A stretch of 33,447 nt of DNA from assembly GCA_945861245.1 (NCBI GenBank), contig CAMAUE010000049.1, positions 1-33,447 of the forward strand. The letters run 5' to 3'. This DNA comes from Singulisphaera sp. GP187 (lineage in GTDB: Bacteria; Planctomycetota; Planctomycetia; Gemmatales; Gemmataceae). Every line of letters starts with the position of its first letter. Positions within the stretch are counted from its first letter, which is position 1. A program made the position numbers and the translations under genes. Below, in pieces: positions 15,766 to 23,823 of this stretch. Under the pieces are notes generated by a model. The model searched no databases and was not told where the DNA came from. It was given only the letters and a program-made list of their open reading frames with translations.

Positions 15766-17118
15766 TCAATTCGCCAACTCCCTCTTGCTCGTATCGGGCA
15801 CGAACCAGATGAAAACCATTCCCAGGATGAAGAGCAGGCTCGTCAGTCGGCCTATCGCAGCGTAGTCGCGCCCGAAGGTGGTCATGAGCGTGCCGGCGAC
15901 GAACAATAAGCACGCGGTCACAATGCGGCCAAAGTTGAAGCCGACGCCGGCGCCGGTGGCGCGATGGCGGGTTGGGAACAACTCGGGCAGACAGAACGGC
16001 AGCCAGCCGAAGTAGACCCCGCTGACGAAACCGAGAATCGCGACCCAAATTAGAAACGACGCATCGGTCGGGACCAGAAACCAGAAAATGTACTGGGCGA
16101 TGATGAGCGAGAGAACGCTAACGAGGAAGTACGTCAGTCGGCGACCGAGCATGTGCGCGATCCACCCGCCGAGCAGGCTGCCGACGCTGCCGGTGATGGC
16201 GCGGGCCTGGTTCATGCGGGCTTTCAAACCGTAGTCGGGCGGCGTGAGTTCCGCGCCGAATTCGTCTGCCCAGGGATTCATCCAGTTCGCCGTGCCCCAA
16301 CCGCCGACGATCGGCACGGTAGCGAGAACGATAGCAATCAGCGTGATGCCAAGCATCGCGGGCTGAAACACGCCGAGGGTTGAGGGGGCGTCCTTGGCGG
16401 CGGCTAATTGGTTGGCCTGGGCGGCGAGCCATTTGGGCGATTCGGGAACAATCGCGAGAACGACCAGGCCGAGCGCGAAGGGTCCGGCGCCGACGAGGTA
16501 GGCCCAGCGCCAATCGTTGGGAGAGATAGGATATTCGGCGGCGACGGAGGCGAAGACGAAGATGCCGATGTTGGCCGCCGTGCCGATCGCGCCGGCGAGA
16601 GCGGGCCGCGACAGCCCGGACCAGGCCTCGGCGACGAGAGCGACGCCGTTGGGCCACATGCCGCCAACACCGGTGCAGGCAAAGAACCAGAGCATCCATA
16701 GTTGCTCTTGTGTCTGGGCCAGCGAAGCCGCCGCCGCCATCGACGAATAGATGAGGATGCTGCCCGCCATTGCTTTGGAACGACCGAAGCGATCGCCCAG
16801 CCAACCGAACGCAAGTCCGCCCGCCGCTCCGCCAAATAGAAACGCACACTGATGCCAGGCGAACCATCGGCCTATTGCCGAGTTCCAGGCATCGAGTTGG
16901 GTTTTTTCGTCGGCGGTGATCGACTTGTCCTTGGCACGCTTGGCGTAGATTTTGTGCTGGTTTGCATCGACAGTGCCGGACTGCGCGAGAAGATCGATCG
17001 CCGCCGGCTGGCCGGTGAGCTGGGTGATCTGCATGTGAAAGCCGCAGAAGAACCAGCCGAAAAATGCGCAGACGAGGATAATCCAACGGCCCGTGTTTGT
17101 GAGCGGAACTTGCGTCAT
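15766..17118 (-). CDS. MFS transporter, sugar/aromatic-acid:H+ symporter type
   Basis: The 450-residue membrane protein has about 12 hydrophobic segments. The loop 2-3 signature GWLGDRFGRSK (about residue 105) and its counterpart in the second half (GGWIAHMLGRRLTYF) are present. ESPKWLAA at the end of the first half and LPELFPTRHRATGAGVGF in the second are typical of the sugar and aromatic-acid symporter branches. A polar insert of about 50 residues (VDANQHKIYAKRAKD...) follows the first helix and is probably periplasmic. It lies 118 bases downstream of the aldolase gene on the same strand, with a family B palindrome between. The pairing suggests uptake of a substrate whose product is cleaved by the aldolase. 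The substrate cannot be told from the sequence. Confidence 0.88.
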   Translation of the reverse strand: MTQVPLTNTGRWIILVCAFFGWFFCGFHMQITQLTGQPAAIDLLAQSGTVDANQHKIYAKRAKDKSITADEKTQLDAWNSAIGRWFAWHQCAFLFGGAAGGLAFGWLGDRFGRSKAMAGSILIYSSMAAAASLAQTQEQLWMLWFFACTGVGGMWPNGVALVAEAWSGLSRPALAGAIGTAANIGIFVFASVAAEYPISPNDWRWAYLVGAGPFALGLVVLAIVPESPKWLAAQANQLAAAKDAPSTLGVFQPAMLGITLIAIVLATVPIVGGWGTANWMNPWADEFGAELTPPDYGLKARMNQARAITGSVGSLLGGWIAHMLGRRLTYFLVSVLSLIIAQYIFWFLVPTDASFLIWVAILGFVSGVYFGWLPFCLPELFPTRHRATGAGVGFNFGRIVTACLLFVAGTLMTTFGRDYAAIGRLTSLLFILGMVFIWFVPDTSKRELAN

Positions 17119-17132
17119 GGTGTAGCCCGATT

Positions 17133-17227
17133 CGTTTAGCCGCTCGCCTGTGGCGAGCGTGGCGGTGATTGGTATGAAACGACTGCGAACGTTTCGCCCG
17201 CACTCGCCAGAGGCAAGCGGCTAAACG
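17133..17227 (-). repeat. Family B palindrome after the aldolase gene
   Basis: The left arm 17133-17161 (CGTTTAGCCGCTCGCCTG...) and right arm 17199-17227 (...GGCAAGCGGCTAAACG) flank a 37-base centre. The two arms differ at several places. Two of these are C against A on plus and G-U on minus, the strand of the aldolase gene that ends 9 bases away. It separates aldolase from transporter. Confidence 0.92.
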
Positions 17228-17236
17228 GATAAAATA

Positions 17237-18016
17237 TCAATCACCCAACGCCCCACGCAGATGCTCGACTTCACTCTTCATCGTGCGGCTAAATGCGGCG
17301 ACATCGGAGGCGTGCATCACGAGGTTCCCGCCCGCCTTCGCCCAGGTGATTTCCTGCTCCAAGCCGAGCCAAAAATGCACGCCGGCGCCAACTCCATGTT
17401 CGCGGGCGATGCGGAAGATCGTCCGCACCGCCTCATCGAAACGCGGATGGTTGTACTGCTCGGGGATGCCCAGGCTGCAAGACAGATCGTGCGGCCCAAT
17501 CAGCACCGCATCGAGTCCCGGAACTGAGCAGATCGCGTGCAGATTTTCGATGGCCGGCACGCTCTCGATGTTGACGATCAGAATCTTGTCGTGGTTGCGC
17601 TTCTCCAGGTACTCCCGCAACTCCGGCTCAAGCGTTGCCGGGTCGCGCAGGGCGTCGTCCAGGCGTCGGCCTTTCAGTGGCCGCCATTTGACCGCGCCGA
17701 CGAGGCCGCGAACCTGCTCCGGCGTTTCGACATAAGGCCCGATGATCCCGCCCGCGCCGCCATCAAGAGCCTTGCATGCTTCATACGGATCATTGCACGG
17801 CAACCGCACGACCGGCGGGATGCCCAGCGCCGAATAGGTTTGGCATATCCACGACAGCGTTTGCCGATCGATCGGCGTGTGCTCGGTATCGACAAAGACG
17901 AAGTCGACGCCGATCTGTTTGACGAGGTTAGGCCAAAGCGGCGACGGATTGACGGTGGCGAGGCTGAAAACCCGCTTCCCATCGTGTAATCGTTGGATGA
18001 TCTCGCGACCGGTCAT
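17237..18016 (-). CDS. HpcH/HpaI family class II aldolase (2-keto-acid aldolase)
   Basis: The 259-residue enzyme cleaves or forms 4-hydroxy-2-oxo acids using a divalent metal, in the cytoplasm. Family residues are in place: the catalytic His in FVDTEHTPID (H46), the Arg in VVRLP (R71), and the metal ligands Glu in IVNIESVPA (E151) and Asp in IGPHDLS (D177). These numbers are almost those of E. coli HpaI. GAGGA seven bases before the ATG at 18016 supports that start over the longer frame from 18046. The natural substrate (homoprotocatechuate pathway intermediate, 2-keto-3-deoxy sugar acid or other) is undetermined; the neighbouring MFS gene suggests a carboxylic acid or sugar acid from outside. 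Confidence 0.9.
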   Translation of the reverse strand: MTGREIIQRLHDGKRVFSLATVNPSPLWPNLVKQIGVDFVFVDTEHTPIDRQTLSWICQTYSALGIPPVVRLPCNDPYEACKALDGGAGGIIGPYVETPEQVRGLVGAVKWRPLKGRRLDDALRDPATLEPELREYLEKRNHDKILIVNIESVPAIENLHAICSVPGLDAVLIGPHDLSCSLGIPEQYNHPRFDEAVRTIFRIAREHGVGAGVHFWLGLEQEITWAKAGGNLVMHASDVAAFSRTMKSEVEHLRGALGD

Positions 18017-18023
18017 TGCACAG

Positions 18024-18028
18024 TCCTC
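18024..18028 (-). promoter_or_regulatory. Ribosome binding site deciding the aldolase start
   Basis: The minus strand reads GAGGA followed by seven bases and ATG at 18016. The alternative ATGs at 18046 and 18043 have no purine-rich site at the right distance. Confidence 0.7.
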
Positions 18029-18235
18029 GCTAGAGAAGTTCATCACAGCAGTTCTTTTTACGACGTTTCGCGCATCATGTCGCCGACAAGCTTCAGAGCC
18101 GGAAGCGACTATGTTTTTTGTCTAGTTTTTTCTCAAACGGCCCAGTGACCGCGATGCCCGGGGTCCGTCTTGCGTCTGCCATCCGAAAAGCACGGCGCGT
18201 TTGCTCCGCTCTCCCAGAGTGAGGTGGCTCGTAGC

Positions 18236-18303
18236 CCAAGTTGGATGTCGCTCATCTCGCTCATCCCTTTTGGCATGAGCGACATGCGCAACATCCAACT
18301 TGG
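18236..18303. repeat. Palindrome family G, copy 1
   Basis: CCAAGTTGGATGT (18236-18248) and ACATCCAACTTGG (18291-18303) form a perfect 13-bp outer stem. An inner pair TCGCTCAT and ATGAGCGA extends it. The last base overlaps the next palindrome. Confidence 0.9.
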
Positions 18304-18370
18304 TTTAGCCGCGACGCGACAGCGGAGCGCGAGGGTTATCCCACGCTCCGCTGGCGCGTCGCGGCTAAAC
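18303..18370. repeat. Palindrome of the GTTTAGCCGCGACGCG type
   Basis: The arms of 27 bases (18303-18329 and 18344-18370) pair with one mismatch. The right arm recurs alone and identical at 3149-3175. The outer GTTTAGCCG is shared with family B. Confidence 0.93.
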
Positions 18371-18544
18371 AAAATCTTTCACAACTGACTTTGCGAACGG
18401 TCCTCGGCCTGTGTTAGGATTAACTCGGCGCGGTCTCCGCAGGTCTTCCTTATATTTAAGGTAGCTAGACGAGCGCGAGCAGACTGGGTGCCTGCGCTTT
18501 CTTTTCAAATACTCCCTCGAGGAAGAATCCAATTTGGTCCGTGA

Positions 18545-18564
18545 GGCAGGCTTTCCAGCCTGCC
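18545..18564. repeat. Short palindrome GGCAGGCT-TTCC-AGCCTGCC
   Basis: This is a perfect 8-bp stem with a four-base loop. A related GGCAGGCA...TGCCTGCC palindrome lies near 27561-27582. Confidence 0.75.
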
Positions 18565-18587
18565 GTATTTTGACGATCAAAGGGTAC

Positions 18588-18662
18588 CTTTTCCGAGCCG
18601 CGACCGACAGTGAGCGCACGGCATCTTGTCGGCCGCTCCCTGACGGTCGCGGCTCAGAAAAG
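18588..18662. repeat. Family C palindrome, copy 1
   Basis: The left arm CTTTTCCGAGCCGCGACCG and onward pairs with the right arm ending CGGTCGCGGCTCAGAAAAG, with three differences over 29 bases. The same family occurs as a perfect copy at 23389-23473. Confidence 0.88.
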
Positions 18663-18725
18663 CGACAATCCCACCCGTCGAAGATATAGAACCCGCCCCG
18701 ACACCGAAGTCAAACCGATTCGGTG

Positions 18726-18782
18726 TGGATGTCGATCATGCGGCTCATGCCAAAAGGGCTGAGCGCGATGAGCGCCATCCAA
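18726..18782. repeat. Palindrome family G, copy 2
   Basis: TGGATGTCGATCATGCGGCT and the mirrored GAGCGCGATGAGCGCCATCC carry the same elements as copy 1. The central GCCAAAAGGGC here corresponds to the opposite strand of CCCTTTTGGC there. The stem is less perfect. Confidence 0.65.
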
Positions 18783-18816
18783 CTTTGCTTACGGCTCTGA
18801 AGTTTGATCGGACCAC

Positions 18817-18844
18817 TTGTGCGCTGTCCAAACTCCGGTACACT
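18817..18844 (+). promoter_or_regulatory. Candidate promoter of the exoribonuclease gene
   Basis: TTGTGC (18817-18822), a 16-base spacer and TACACT (18839-18844), merging into TATAAAA, precede the ATG at 18887 by about 40 bases. The match to a sigma-70 promoter is moderate. Confidence 0.35.
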
Positions 18845-18886
18845 ATAAAAAGGTTCACGTCGTGAATAATTGCGGAATGCCTGCCA

Positions 18887-19900
18887 ATGTCAAAATCGAA
18901 ACCGCCGCTGGTGCGCTTGGCTGAGATGACGCCCGGACAGGCAGGCGATTTCTTCGCGTTCCTCTGTGAGCGCACCCGTGCCGCTCGACGCGATGGCAAG
19001 CTATTTTACACCTGCCGATTCCGCGATACCGGGCGGACCGCCGCCTTCATGGTCTGGAGCGACGGTCCGTGGTTTGAAGCCTGCGATACCACCTGGCAGG
19101 AAGGCCGATTCTACAAAATTCGCGGCGAGTACGGCGAGCACAAAACTTACGGCCCGCAGATCGATGTGCAGAATATCCGCGCCGTGATCGACACCGACCG
19201 CGAGAACGGCTTCGATCCGCTCGAATTTGTCGAGCGTTCGCGCTACAACCTCGACGAGATGTATCAAGACCTTTGGAATTTCGCCGAGAGCCAAATTGAG
19301 AACGTTCCGCTGCGCCGACTCGTGCTGACGATTCTCGAACGAAAGAAGCAAGCGATCAAGCAACTGCCGGCGACGCAGAAGCATTTCTATCCGTTCGCTG
19401 GTGGTTTGCTGGAGCATATCGTTTCGGTCGCGCATTCGTGTCTGCATTTGGTGGATAAATATGTCGCACACTATCCCGATTTGCATCCGCCGATCAATCG
19501 TGATCTTGTGCTGGCCGGCGCGATCCTGCACGACATCGGACGCACGGTGGAATTCAACGACGATCCACTGAACGTGCAGCAGACCGTCGACGGTCGGTTC
19601 ACCGGTCATCTGCTGTTGGGCCGCGATCTGGTGCGTGACGTGGCCCGCGAGTTGGGCGACGTGGACCCGGACCTGGTGCGGATGCTGGAACACATCGTGC
19701 TGTCGCATCTGACGCTGCCGGAATGGGGTTCGCCTCGCTTGCCGTTGATACCCGAGGTGTTGATTATTCATCACGCAGATGACCTGGATGCGAAGCTAGA
19801 GATGTACATCCGCTGCCTGACGCGAGACAAGGAACCGGGCGAATTTACCGTTCGCGATCCGGTGCTTGGTCGTCAGTTATACAAGGGGCGGACGGTGTGA
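18887..19900 (+). CDS. YhaM-like 3'-5' exoribonuclease (OB-fold plus HD domain)
   Basis: The 337-residue cytoplasmic protein has an N-terminal OB-fold nucleic-acid binding part (about 1-105: FFAFLCERTRAAR, GKLFYTCRFRDTGRTAAFMV, GRFYKIRGEY). An HD metal-dependent phosphohydrolase domain follows (about 140-310), with GGLLEHIVSVAH (H177), ILHDIGRT (HD at 215-216), a His pair around LEHIVLSHL, and HHADDLDAKLEMY. This order and the HHxDDLDAK block are those of the YhaM family, which degrades RNA and single-stranded DNA from the 3' end. In a genome full of 3'-end hairpins such an enzyme is of interest, but nothing here links them directly. Its stop is followed at once by a family D repeat. Confidence 0.88.
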   Translation: MSKSKPPLVRLAEMTPGQAGDFFAFLCERTRAARRDGKLFYTCRFRDTGRTAAFMVWSDGPWFEACDTTWQEGRFYKIRGEYGEHKTYGPQIDVQNIRAVIDTDRENGFDPLEFVERSRYNLDEMYQDLWNFAESQIENVPLRRLVLTILERKKQAIKQLPATQKHFYPFAGGLLEHIVSVAHSCLHLVDKYVAHYPDLHPPINRDLVLAGAILHDIGRTVEFNDDPLNVQQTVDGRFTGHLLLGRDLVRDVARELGDVDPDLVRMLEHIVLSHLTLPEWGSPRLPLIPEVLIIHHADDLDAKLEMYIRCLTRDKEPGEFTVRDPVLGRQLYKGRTV

Positions 19901-19911
19901 CGTTGACGCGA

Positions 19912-19970
19912 CATAGCCAGCCATCAATGGTGGGTTTGTTGCAAGACTCGCCATCAATGGTGGGCTATAT
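19912..19970. repeat. Family D palindrome before an exported protein gene
   Basis: ATAGCCAGCCATCAATGG and, after a short spacer, CCATCAATGGTGGGCTATAT form a degenerate copy of the family D element. Each half contains its own CCAT-CA-ATGG palindrome. It lies in the 86-base gap before the GTG start at 19987. The open frame runs through it, which makes the longest frame from 19897 misleading. Confidence 0.75.
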
Positions 19971-19974
19971 ACTC

Positions 19975-19981
19975 GAAGGAG
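19975..19981 (+). promoter_or_regulatory. Ribosome binding site deciding a GTG start
   Basis: GAAGGAG lies five bases before GTG at 19987, directly followed by a signal-peptide-like sequence. Confidence 0.8.
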
Positions 19982-19986
19982 TTACC

Positions 19987-21183
19987 GTGAAAAGCAATTA
20001 CTTCGTACCGTTCGTGATCGCCGTGTTCGCATTCGGATCGTTCTCCACGCACGGCGGCGAGACGCCTAAATCGAAATTCAAATCGACCGTCAAGGACGAG
20101 AAAGCGGTCGTCGTTGATATGAGCGATAGCGGCGCGATCGATCCGACGCCACGCATCCGCTATCAATCGCAGGGCAATTTTTACATCACCGTCAATACGA
20201 TGCAAATGCAGATGTTGCACCTGAGCCATTTCCCCAGCGTGTTGATAAACGGGCGGTTTATTCAACAGGCCGGCGCCGGCGGACGCTTCGAGTTCCTTAA
20301 CGCGCCGCTGCCCAAAGGTCCCGGCGGCAAGCAGCGCAACGGCCAAATGTCCTCATGGCTCATCGACGATGTGCGCATTGTGCAGACCGTCGAGTTGCAC
20401 CCATCCAAGGCAAAGGCGCCAGGCCAAAAACGCAACCTCGACACGGTGCTCATCACCTACACCATCGAGAACAAAGGCAAGAACGCCGTTCCCTTCGGCA
20501 TGCGTGTCTACATGGATACCTATGTCATCGACAACGACGGCTGCATGTACGCCTCGCCGACGACGCACAAGGGCAAGATCCTCGACGGGATGATATTGCA
20601 GGAAAAAACGCTGCCAAGCTACTTGCAAATGCTTCAACGACCCGATTTGCAAAACCCCGGCTACATCGCCCATCTCACGCTTAACATGGGCGGGAAATAC
20701 GAACGCCCGACGAAGCTCGTGCTCACCCGCCATGGCACCGGCTTTGGCGCATGGGACATGCCTGCGGCTCCGTCCATGGGCGATTCCGCGATCGGCATCT
20801 TCTGGGCGACCAAAGACCTCAAGCCCGGCATGAAACGCGAACTCGCCTACGCCTACGGTGAGAACATCGCCGTGACCGCAGAGAGCGAAGGCCGATTTGA
20901 AATGGCGCTGGGCGGATCGTTTGAACCGGGCAAGCAATTCACGGTCTCCGCGATCGTCGCCGACGCCGCGATCGGCCAAGCGATGACACTTGAACTTCCG
21001 CCCGGCATCGAGCTTGTCGAAGGCCGGGCGACGCAGCCGGTCCCGCCCATCATCGGCGACGCGGAGTATTCGACCGTCCTGTGGAAAGCCCGTGTGCTTC
21101 AAACGGACGAGCACACGATCCGCATTCGCTCCAGCACTGGCGTGACGCAGTCGAAAGTCATCAGCGTGTCAGCGGTGAAGTAA
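19987..21183 (+). CDS. Exported protein of unknown function
   Basis: The product has 398 residues. GTG at 19987 is chosen for its ribosome binding site and because a signal peptide follows (MKSNYFVPFVIAVFAFGSFS, the first residue read as Met). The mature protein looks beta-rich: NFYITVNTMQMQMLHLSHFP, LINGRFIQQAGAGGRFEF, VLITYTIENKGKNAVPFGMR, YVIDNDGCMYASP, VLTRHGTGFGAWDMP. The last 100 residues (GGSFEPGKQFTVSAIVAD, LELPPGIELVEG, TIRIRSSTGVTQ) resemble an Ig-like fold. TYTIENKGKNAVPFG suggests a domain of the kind that describes mixing of variables in cell-surface proteins, but I recognise no family. A family A palindrome follows 13 bases after the stop. Confidence 0.75.
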   Translation: MKSNYFVPFVIAVFAFGSFSTHGGETPKSKFKSTVKDEKAVVVDMSDSGAIDPTPRIRYQSQGNFYITVNTMQMQMLHLSHFPSVLINGRFIQQAGAGGRFEFLNAPLPKGPGGKQRNGQMSSWLIDDVRIVQTVELHPSKAKAPGQKRNLDTVLITYTIENKGKNAVPFGMRVYMDTYVIDNDGCMYASPTTHKGKILDGMILQEKTLPSYLQMLQRPDLQNPGYIAHLTLNMGGKYERPTKLVLTRHGTGFGAWDMPAAPSMGDSAIGIFWATKDLKPGMKRELAYAYGENIAVTAESEGRFEMALGGSFEPGKQFTVSAIVADAAIGQAMTLELPPGIELVEGRATQPVPPIIGDAEYSTVLWKARVLQTDEHTIRIRSSTGVTQSKVISVSAVK

Positions 21184-21196
21184 CGTCCACAGTTTT

Positions 21197-21250
21197 CCGC
21201 TTGCGGCTTAGCGCTCGCCTGGGATATTCTGAGCGCTAAGCTGTAAGCGG
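21197..21250 (+). repeat. Family A palindrome, copy 5 (54 bp, two wobble changes)
   Basis: The left arm is the standard CCGCTTGCGGCTTAGCGCTC. The right arm is GAGCGCTAAGCTGTAAGCGG, two bases different from the usual GAGCGCTAAGCCGCAAGCGG. Both changes give G-U pairs in the plus transcript, and C-A mismatches on minus. TTTT before and AAAA after extend the stem. It lies 13 bases after the plus-strand stop and 21 before the convergent permease stop. Confidence 0.97.
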
Positions 21251-21271
21251 AAAACAGGTAACGGGAACCTC

Positions 21272-23326
21272 TCATCCAACGATAACGCGCGGGCGTTTGG
21301 CCGGGTTCGGTTCCGCATGCTGGATTAACTCGCGCACCTTCCAGGGCACGTTGCCTTCGCCGAACGCAAGATAGCTCCAGCTGGCCGACAGCATGTCCAT
21401 TTCCGTCCAGCCGAAGTGCAGCCCAGGCGGAGAGCTATTACGTGACAATTCCAGAGCGGTGGCGGCGATGGCGTGGGCAACCGACACGCTGCCCGTCACG
21501 CGGATGATGCTGCGGTGGTTCTCACGCACCACTTCGACCTTAAGCGTTTGAAAAAAATCGCTCGGATCATCGACGTTGACATCCAGAAACACAATGTCGG
21601 CTTCCTCAGATAAATGATGATCCTCCCGAATCTGTATTTCCTTTTGTTCATACGTCTCGCGAATCGGCCTAAAGGGAACGAGGATCGGGAAATCAGTCAG
21701 GCGCAGACTATCCCACAGGAACTTCGATTGCTCGTCTTTGAACCCGAAGCCGATCGTACGCAACTCATCCGCCCGCCAGGCGCGCGATAGGATCGACATC
21801 GCCACGACAGCCGCGATGAAGCAGCACGAAATCGCCAAACCGCTCGGCGAGCGCATCGTCACGGCCAAAGTCGTCGTCACAAACACCATCGCAATCAACG
21901 TGAAGTAGCCCAGGTCCAGCCAGCGCAGGAACCGCCAACCCGTGGTCAATCGTTGCAGCGCTAGCTTCTTGTCCAGCGCTGTCACCACGGCGGCACAGGC
22001 GATCAACACCAGCACGCCCGTGGCGTATGCGCCGCGCTGGTCCTCAACCTTCGCCTTGAACCACACAGTGATCAACGTGTTGATGGCGGCGAATAGCATC
22101 AGCAGCACGCCCCAGCGCTGCGTCCAGCGAAACTCCATGCCAAACCGCGTCAAGAACAACGGCAGCAACACGGAGAGCGCCGTCATCACGCTCGTACCCG
22201 CCAAGCACAGGATCAGCACCGTCACGATGTCATACGCCGTGCCGAAAACCGGACCGCAGATCGGCCAGAGCAGTTCGTCCTCGCCAAAGGTCAACCTGCC
22301 GCCGTGCGCAAGATAGGCGAGTGAGCGGTTGTTCGCTCCGCCGTCAGCTTGCAATTCCTCGTGTGGAATCAAGAGCGTCGTCACAAGCACCGACCCAAGC
22401 AAGGAGATCGACATGACGACCGCCGCCGTGATCAGCACTTTGCGCGTATTGCGGATTCGCGTTCGCGGCGGCTGTTCGTCCGGTTTGCCCTGGACCTGAG
22501 GCATCAGGATCATGCTCATCTCGAAACCGCTCAAGCCGAGTGCGAGGTTCGGCAACGCCATCAGCGCCCACAAGACGACCTGCCAGAAAGCAAGTGGCGG
22601 TCCGCCGCGCTCGACGAGGTCGAACTTGCCGCGAATCATCTGGTCCCACCAGTCGTGGAATATTTCTCGGTGTTCGTTCAGCTGCCACAATCCGCCCGCG
22701 ATGATGATGCCGGTCATCAGCAGATAAATCGCGACCAGCGGGACCGCCAACCTCACGACGTTGCGATTGAAGCCTTTGCGCAGCACAAACCAGAACACGA
22801 AGCCGACGATGCCGAGCAAGATCGTGACGACGAGTTGTTCGTCGAAGTATGGAGCCGCGCGTTCACCGAACCAGGCTATGCCATGATCTTTCAACCAGCC
22901 GACGGCGACATGGGCGATCTCTCGACGATCGTTGTCATGTTTGTGCAGCACATGCACCGAAGCGTCGGCCAGCGACAGCGATTTGAGCATAGTGAAGTCG
23001 GTGGCGGCGAAACCGAGCATAATAAGGACCAGCGTTTTGCCCCGCCAACCGCGAATGTGCTTTTCGATAATGCCCAGCGACCCCTGCCCGCCCGGCGACC
23101 GCCCCGCCAGCCAGCAGTAAACCGGAAGCGCGCCGAACAGCGTGACGAACACGACCGCCGCCGTTGCGATTGGGCCAAACCGCTTTGTTACCTGGTAAGT
23201 GATCGACGGCTGATAAGCGAGCGTGCTGAAGTAGTCGAGGCCGAGCAAGCAGACGATCCAAAGCCAATAATATTGCTCGCTGGCGACCTGCTTGGCATCG
23301 GTTGGTGTCGGGGCATTGTCGGCCAT
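21272..23326 (-). CDS. APC-superfamily permease (amino acid or K+ type)
   Basis: The 684-residue membrane protein has about 12 hydrophobic segments in residues 20-530. The first carries LLGLDYFSTLAYQPSITYQ, placed like the unwound first helix of APC transporters. PNLALGLSGFEMSMILMPQ and AGTSVMTALSVLLPLFLTRF are further membrane segments. Residues about 540-684 are soluble and include KEIQIREDHHLSEEADIVFLDVNVD (quoted in part) and SVSVAHAIAATALELS, perhaps a cytoplasmic regulatory domain. The order resembles amino acid permeases and, loosely, KUP potassium transporters; the substrate is unknown. Its promoter region contains the perfect family C palindrome 63 bases upstream of the ATG. Confidence 0.8.
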   Translation of the reverse strand: MADNAPTPTDAKQVASEQYYWLWIVCLLGLDYFSTLAYQPSITYQVTKRFGPIATAAVVFVTLFGALPVYCWLAGRSPGGQGSLGIIEKHIRGWRGKTLVLIMLGFAATDFTMLKSLSLADASVHVLHKHDNDRREIAHVAVGWLKDHGIAWFGERAAPYFDEQLVVTILLGIVGFVFWFVLRKGFNRNVVRLAVPLVAIYLLMTGIIIAGGLWQLNEHREIFHDWWDQMIRGKFDLVERGGPPLAFWQVVLWALMALPNLALGLSGFEMSMILMPQVQGKPDEQPPRTRIRNTRKVLITAAVVMSISLLGSVLVTTLLIPHEELQADGGANNRSLAYLAHGGRLTFGEDELLWPICGPVFGTAYDIVTVLILCLAGTSVMTALSVLLPLFLTRFGMEFRWTQRWGVLLMLFAAINTLITVWFKAKVEDQRGAYATGVLVLIACAAVVTALDKKLALQRLTTGWRFLRWLDLGYFTLIAMVFVTTTLAVTMRSPSGLAISCCFIAAVVAMSILSRAWRADELRTIGFGFKDEQSKFLWDSLRLTDFPILVPFRPIRETYEQKEIQIREDHHLSEEADIVFLDVNVDDPSDFFQTLKVEVVRENHRSIIRVTGSVSVAHAIAATALELSRNSSPPGLHFGWTEMDMLSASWSYLAFGEGNVPWKVRELIQHAEPNPAKRPRVIVG

Positions 23327-23388
23327 TAGGGGACTCGCAGTGCGGTTTGGTTCTGCTCATTATACCTTTGACGGCTGAGTTTGACGCT

Positions 23389-23473
23389 TTTCCGAGCCGC
23401 GACCGTAAGGGAGCGGCCGACAGAATGCCGAGCGGTTTATGTCGGCCGCTCCCTTACGGTCGCGGCTCGGAAA
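23389..23473. repeat. Family C palindrome, copy 2 (perfect 33-bp stem)
   Basis: The arms 23389-23421 (TTTCCGAGCCGCGACCGTAA...) and 23441-23473 are exact reverse complements over 33 bases around a 19-base centre. It lies upstream of the permease start, the one long palindrome here that is 5' to its nearest gene. Confidence 0.97.
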
Positions 23474-23517
23474 TGTTTTGATCAGTTCGGAAAAGCGAGA
23501 ATTTCTACCATGCGAAG

Positions 23518-23551
23518 TATATAGAGCCCGCCATAAATAGCTGGCTATATA
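23518..23551. repeat. Family D repeat, degenerate copy
   Basis: TATATAGAGCCCGCCATAAA followed by TAGCTGGCTATATA pairs at its ends (TATATAG / CTATATA) and contains the family D core. Confidence 0.7.
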
Positions 23552-23823
23552 CGAAGAACGAGATTTGGCCTTCGGTCCGTGTCATTCACCCGCCGCCGGT
23601 GCCCTGACCGCCGGAGATTGTATTTTTTCCAATGTGAAGATTACAAGGAAGGCAGAATCAGACGTTTTCCGGAGACGATTGTTTCTCGATATTATTGCAT
23701 AACGTTTTATTTATCAAGAAGTTGCGAACAACAATCGATTTGCATTCAAGTTCGGCATGCGAGTTGCCATAGAAAACATATCAGTCGGGCCGGCAGAGAA
23801 GAGGCACGATTTGCTTAAGAAAT

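Larger units (their letters stand above)
18047..18886. other. Divergent intergenic region packed with palindromes, no gene
   Basis: The 840 bases between the aldolase (minus) and the exoribonuclease gene (plus) contain five separate palindromes (18236-18303, 18303-18370, 18545-18564, 18588-18662, 18726-18782) and a possible promoter at 18817-18844. Short frames here are made of palindrome sequence and lack coding character. Confidence 0.7.

Noticed and set aside
23801..23816. Sigma-54 promoter GGCACGATTTGC before the activator gene
   Set aside because: GG and GC are separated by 8 bases instead of the required 10.
23579..23818. Plus-strand frame of 79 codons before the orphan terminator
   Set aside because: Cys/Arg-rich with no ribosome binding site or domain; a non-coding RNA is a better explanation for the terminator.
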